Assembly (NCBI GenBank): GCA_028702015.1
Contig: JAQVPO010000063.1
Location: 1 to 7,550, forward strand
Reading direction: 5' to 3'
DNA: 7,550 nt
Source: Synergistaceae bacterium
Lineage (GTDB): Bacteria; Synergistota; Synergistia; Synergistales; Synergistaceae
Shown: positions 4,480-7,550 of the stretch, in pieces
Position numbering within the stretch: position 1 is the first letter of the stretch
Layout of the letters: every line of letters begins with the position of its first letter
Notes under the pieces: model-generated
Told to the model about the DNA's origin: nothing
What the model saw: only the letters and a program-made list of their open reading frames with translations
The model's database searches: none
Program-made: the position numbers and the translations under genes

Positions 4480-6141
4480 CTACTTTTTCAGATAATCTAT
4501 AACTGACTGGATAGCGTTCAGCGCATCAGGGGGAAGCGCGTCCATTCCGCCCAGTTCCGTCTGTCTTGATTTAACAAACTGCATCCTGTCATTCATCCTG
4601 TTTATAAACTGCTGCTTGAAGGTCCAGTTTTTGAAGTCCACATCAAATCCAGGGATCTTAAGTACTTCCATCCCCGGTATTCCTCCGAACGGTACAAATT
4701 TCGCTTTTCCCTCAACAATATCCTCAAGGATACTCAGCGTTGTATTTTTCTCTACCTTCTTGTCAAGGAAAGAGCCGGTGTTCAGTATGTAGCAGTCGAC
4801 TCCGTCCTCGAAAAGGGATCTGAATCTTATATAGTCCATGGCAAGCGGGTATGTCCTGAAGGGGTTGGCATAGCTCTCGATCACAAGAGCATCAGGATCG
4901 ACCCCCGGAGCAAGACGCTCTGCAGAGGTCCTTCTTGTGGCAAGTGTTGCACCCATCACTGATGCAAGCGAGTTTCCGGTTATCTTAAGGACAGGAGGTA
5001 TCGTCGGGTCTTTCATGAGCCAGAATATCGCGTTGAGCGGTTCGTCTATCCTGTCGATCCTGTTGGGAGACCAGAACCTCGATTTTACTGCACGGCCGTT
5101 GCCGTTCCTTATATCCTCGCTCACCACGAACAGCCTGCCGTTCTCGTCAACCACCGCCCCGCAGTTCTGCAGGGAAAGAAGGAACTTATTGTCCTCACAG
5201 CCCATAGGATAATCCTGCATCTTGTCAAAGTAAGCAGGTTCAAGCGCTATCGCATACTTTTCCTTCACATTGATCACGACTGCATCATCGTGAAGCACTG
5301 TCACATCATACTTGCCCTTATGCTTCGCATGTGTCAGTGTGGATTTACCTGAACCGGAAAGACCGAAGACAGCCATAACAAACTTCCTGTCGCTTCCGTC
5401 CTTCAGCTTGTATCTTTTGACCCCTCCGTGGCAGGCAGCATAGCCGTTCCTGGCGCCTACACCCCATGCAAGAGTCAGGGTACCCTTCTTAAACTCGCCG
5501 AAATACCTCATCCCAAGGATCGCGGCACAGTTCTGTTCCGGCGAGAAGAAGGCGAGACCGAGGGGATAATCGGGGTGTGTCCATTCAGGATCAATAAACA
5601 CATACAGGTCTCCGTCCCTGGGCAGATCTCTCGACTTGGCATAACGCTCTCTGTATTCATCATTCATATACTGGAAGTTCAGCATCCAGTTATATATCGA
5701 GTTCTCAAAACCTGTCGGCACCATCACGTTTGCCCTTACCATAAAGTCCTCTTCGAGACCGATCACTGCTTCCGCTGAATAGAACTTCCTGAACCTGGAA
5801 TTATATATTGCCTCACGAAGAAGGGTTGCATATTCAGGGACAGAGACATTGGGATATCCAACGATCCTCCTTGCGGCGGCACATCTTCCGAAGACAGCAC
5901 CGTCGTTGAACAGCAGTACATTGGAGCCTTCCGGAAGCCCAAGTTCAGCCGGGCGGTGAACAGGCATTCCTGTGAGCTCTATGGTCCCAGGACTGTTCTT
6001 TGCAAGCTCATATGCCTGTGAAAGATCCTTGATCCTTTGTACATTGTTTCCGTAGAAAGCTGTCTCAATAGTCGTCCTTATAGGAATCGCATTGAGTTTT
6101 TTAAAGCTCTCGAGATCCACGAAATGCCCCTGTGTAGCCAT
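4480..6141 (-). CDS. pckA: Phosphoenolpyruvate carboxykinase (ATP-type), divergent
   Basis: This cytoplasmic enzyme interconverts oxaloacetate + ATP and PEP + CO2 + ADP. Marks of the family are: the P-loop 'GLSGSGKST' (260-268, Lys266), the kinase-2-like Asp285/Asp286 in 'LHDDAVVI', and 'FGEFKKG' (214-220) with His238, which align by eye with the metal-binding Lys213, His232 and Asp269 of the E. coli enzyme. Length (553) is close to the usual 520-550. The substrate-binding motif 'GRSPKDK' of the classical enzyme is not present; the nearest segment is 'FGRCAAARR' (84-92). It is therefore a divergent branch, and a different nucleotide or direction preference cannot be excluded. The ATG at 6141 has GGGAGG (6151-6156) 9 nt upstream. 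In anaerobes the enzyme often works toward oxaloacetate, feeding the succinate-propionate route that methylmalonyl-CoA mutase also serves. It is probably transcribed alone, with a terminator on each side. Confidence 0.88.
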   Translation of the reverse strand: MATQGHFVDLESFKKLNAIPIRTTIETAFYGNNVQRIKDLSQAYELAKNSPGTIELTGMPVHRPAELGLPEGSNVLLFNDGAVFGRCAAARRIVGYPNVSVPEYATLLREAIYNSRFRKFYSAEAVIGLEEDFMVRANVMVPTGFENSIYNWMLNFQYMNDEYRERYAKSRDLPRDGDLYVFIDPEWTHPDYPLGLAFFSPEQNCAAILGMRYFGEFKKGTLTLAWGVGARNGYAACHGGVKRYKLKDGSDRKFVMAVFGLSGSGKSTLTHAKHKGKYDVTVLHDDAVVINVKEKYAIALEPAYFDKMQDYPMGCEDNKFLLSLQNCGAVVDENGRLFVVSEDIRNGNGRAVKSRFWSPNRIDRIDEPLNAIFWLMKDPTIPPVLKITGNSLASVMGATLATRRTSAERLAPGVDPDALVIESYANPFRTYPLAMDYIRFRSLFEDGVDCYILNTGSFLDKKVEKNTTLSILEDIVEGKAKFVPFGGIPGMEVLKIPGFDVDFKNWTFKQQFINRMNDRMQFVKSRQTELGGMDALPPDALNAIQSVIDYLKK

Positions 6142-6194
6142 TTAAAATTTCCTCCCTGGGAAATAAATGATATTTTTGCACAAAAAACAACTGC

Positions 6195-6265
6195 GGCGTT
6201 TTGAACGCCTTGGCTATAGCTTACATCAATAATAAAAATTAGCAAGAGTGATGGTGCAAATTATA
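6195..6265 (-). promoter_or_regulatory. Possible pckA promoter (-10) and leader hairpin
   Basis: On the minus strand a TATAAT word (6260-6265) lies about 120 nt before the pckA start; the matching -35 position (TTTCTT at 17 bp) is poor and falls inside the preceding terminator. The leader then carries GGCGTT(CAA)AACGCC (6195-6209), followed after a few bases by a T6 run (6182-6187). The hairpin is short and its T run is offset, so it may be an mRNA-stabilising stem or a weak attenuator. Confidence 0.35.
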
Positions 6266-6276
6266 CAATTTACTGA

Positions 6277-6323
6277 AAATTAAGAAACGGCCCAGTCTTT
6301 TAGACTGGACCGTTTCTTAATTT
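6277..6323 (-). terminator. Terminator after the FadL-like gene
   Basis: A 22-bp near-perfect hairpin (arms 6277-6298 and 6302-6323, TTT loop, one G-U) begins 15 nt after the stop codon of the outer-membrane protein gene. The A/T-rich ends of the stem provide T-rich flanks on either strand, so it could work in both directions, but only the minus strand has a gene feeding into it. Confidence 0.85.
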
Positions 6324-6338
6324 ATTGAAATATTGCAG

Positions 6339-7550
6339 TTATTTAAGATGGACAGTATAACTTAAGGAAAGGATATGCGCCGTGTTGTCCCGGACATCTG
6401 CATAATCTGTCTGCACAGGACTATATTTATAACCCTGAACGACCCTGTCTTTGATCCACATGTATCCCCAGGCAAAGGCAAGCTCTGAATTTCCGCTGCG
6501 CCTTTTGAAGCCGATGCTTATCGTCTGCCTGTCTCCCGTCGGTACCATGAAGTCCATCGTCTCGTCGGGCATCGGGCTGTTGTCGTAGGCATAACCGCCA
6601 AGAATGCTCCACGTGTCATTGATCTTATGCTCGATCCCGAACTGGTAGCGCCAGACATCTTTCCAGTTCTTTACGTCAGTGCTGGTCTGCAGGCTATTAT
6701 CAAATTTTATTTCAAGCTTGTCATATGTGCTCCACTTGGTATAGACCGCCCCCACTTCTACCCTTGTCCTATCGTCAAACTTGTGTCCCAGGCCAAGCGT
6801 GATGCTGTCCGGAAGCGTAACAGTCCCATGCGCTCCGGTGCTTAGAGATGGGATTGATAAATTTGCGTCTGCATCCATCTTTTGTGTTATCTTGGACCTG
6901 TAAACCGCGGCAAACGATGTGGAATCCGTTATATCATAGTTGAGACCCAGCAGCCAGCCCCAGGCTATATTGTCGCCTGTAAGCTCGAAATCGACATACC
7001 CAAACGTGGTACTGGGGATCCTTTTTTTAATATCAAGTTTTATGTAGTTTATATCTGCGCCGGCGGCTACCGAGAGTTTGTCTGTTACTTTATAGGCTAC
7101 TGTAGGCTGAAGTGTAACGCCGGTTATTTTTGCAAGATAGCTGTTGTAGCGTCCAGGCCAGCCCGGGTCGTATTCAGTTGAGTTGCCGAACCTGCTGAAG
7201 AGTCCTATCCCCCACCAGAGCTTCTCACTCTGCTGGTTCACATAATAGAAGTTAGGGACATATCCGGGGGCTTCGGTATTGCTCCATGTGTCGCCGCCTG
7301 CCCAGGCCCCGTGAAAATCGACTCTTCCCCTCGGGTTTATGTACGAAAGCCCTCCGCCGATCCATCTGCCCTTGAGCCTGGTGATGCCCGCAGGGTTGTA
7401 GGCCAGCAGAGACGGATCATCGTCAGCGAACATATAGGATTCTCCCATCGCCACTCCTCCTGCAGACCATTCATAGATAGCAAATCCATCAGCGAATGCC
7501 GCGCCAGGCACTAAAATGATCGTGAGCAGCAGCAAACAAAGGAAACCTTT
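6339..7550 (-). CDS. FadL/OMPP1-family outer-membrane transport protein; start lies beyond the right edge
   Basis: A predicted outer-membrane beta-barrel of the family that lets hydrophobic compounds (long-chain fatty acids, aromatics) across the outer membrane. The frame stays open to the window edge and reads 'KGFLCLLLLTIILVPGAAFA' before 'DGF', a signal peptide with an AFA cleavage site; the true ATG is probably a few codons outside. A TTG at 7535 would cut the basic n-region off, so I do not use it. The mature N-terminus 'DGFAIYEWSAGGVAMGESYM' and 'DDDPSLLAYNPAGITRLKG' match the family's hatch-domain signature, including NPAG. Alternating polar and aromatic strands follow. About 403 codons are visible, a usual length. 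It ends in '...SLSYTVHLK' rather than a terminal Phe/Trp. The transported compound cannot be told from the sequence. Confidence 0.87.
   Translation of the reverse strand, partial: KGFLCLLLLTIILVPGAAFADGFAIYEWSAGGVAMGESYMFADDDPSLLAYNPAGITRLKGRWIGGGLSYINPRGRVDFHGAWAGGDTWSNTEAPGYVPNFYYVNQQSEKLWWGIGLFSRFGNSTEYDPGWPGRYNSYLAKITGVTLQPTVAYKVTDKLSVAAGADINYIKLDIKKRIPSTTFGYVDFELTGDNIAWGWLLGLNYDITDSTSFAAVYRSKITQKMDADANLSIPSLSTGAHGTVTLPDSITLGLGHKFDDRTRVEVGAVYTKWSTYDKLEIKFDNSLQTSTDVKNWKDVWRYQFGIEHKINDTWSILGGYAYDNSPMPDETMDFMVPTGDRQTISIGFKRRSGNSELAFAWGYMWIKDRVVQGYKYSPVQTDYADVRDNTAHILSLSYTVHLK

Noticed and set aside
7533..7535. TTG as the start codon of the FadL-like gene
   Set aside because: It would remove the positively charged beginning of the signal peptide; the frame is open to the window edge, so the start is more likely outside.
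1..7550. Mobile elements, CRISPR arrays, phage genes, toxin-antitoxin pairs
   Set aside because: No transposase or integrase frames, no spaced direct repeats and no terminal inverted repeats were found; all larger reading frames are accounted for by metabolic and transport genes.

Overview
The window looks like a stretch of chromosome from an anaerobic, diderm (Gram-negative-type) bacterium that ferments amino and organic acids. A FadL-type outer-membrane barrel shows an outer membrane. ATP-type PEP carboxykinase and methylmalonyl-CoA mutase fit C3/C4-acid metabolism. The protein style reminds me of Synergistota (Cloacibacillus/Synergistes-like), but that is an impression from recognition and was not computed. 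No mobile element, CRISPR array, rRNA or tRNA was seen.

Layout. Bases 1-649 (minus) hold the N-terminal part of the methylmalonyl-CoA mutase small subunit, mutA, which runs off the left edge. Its long 5' leader (about 650-950) contains a well-conserved cobalamin riboswitch (806-941), an expression platform with mutually exclusive helices, and an intrinsic terminator (686-718). A near-perfect sigma70 promoter (957-986) drives it. Diverging from it, a second strong promoter (1061-1089, plus) drives a transcript that begins with a 35-codon tyrosine-rich leader peptide (1144-1251). A very strong terminator (1277-1312) follows. Next come a 31-residue single-span membrane protein (1377-1472) and an SSS-family sodium:solute symporter (1474-2943), separated by one base. 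The layout is that of ribosome-mediated attenuation and points to an aromatic amino acid, most simply tyrosine, as the regulatory signal. A terminator (3027-3080) closes this unit.

The right half is three separately terminated minus-strand genes: a PLP-dependent class I/II aminotransferase (3198-4322, GTG start), a divergent ATP-dependent PEP carboxykinase pckA (4480-6141), and a FadL/OMPP1-family outer-membrane protein (6339 to the right edge, start codon outside the window). Each intergenic gap has its own terminator hairpin, so these are probably single-gene units.

How they may work together (inference). The symporter, with its small partner, imports an amino acid under tyrosine-dependent control, and the neighbouring aminotransferase may deaminate amino acids. 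Methylmalonyl-CoA mutase and PEP carboxykinase link propionate/succinate and oxaloacetate to the rest of carbon metabolism. The two RNA regulators sitting back to back, one sensing B12 and the other apparently sensing tyrosyl-tRNA charging, are the most notable part of the window. The B12 switch is especially odd because it precedes a gene for a B12-dependent enzyme.
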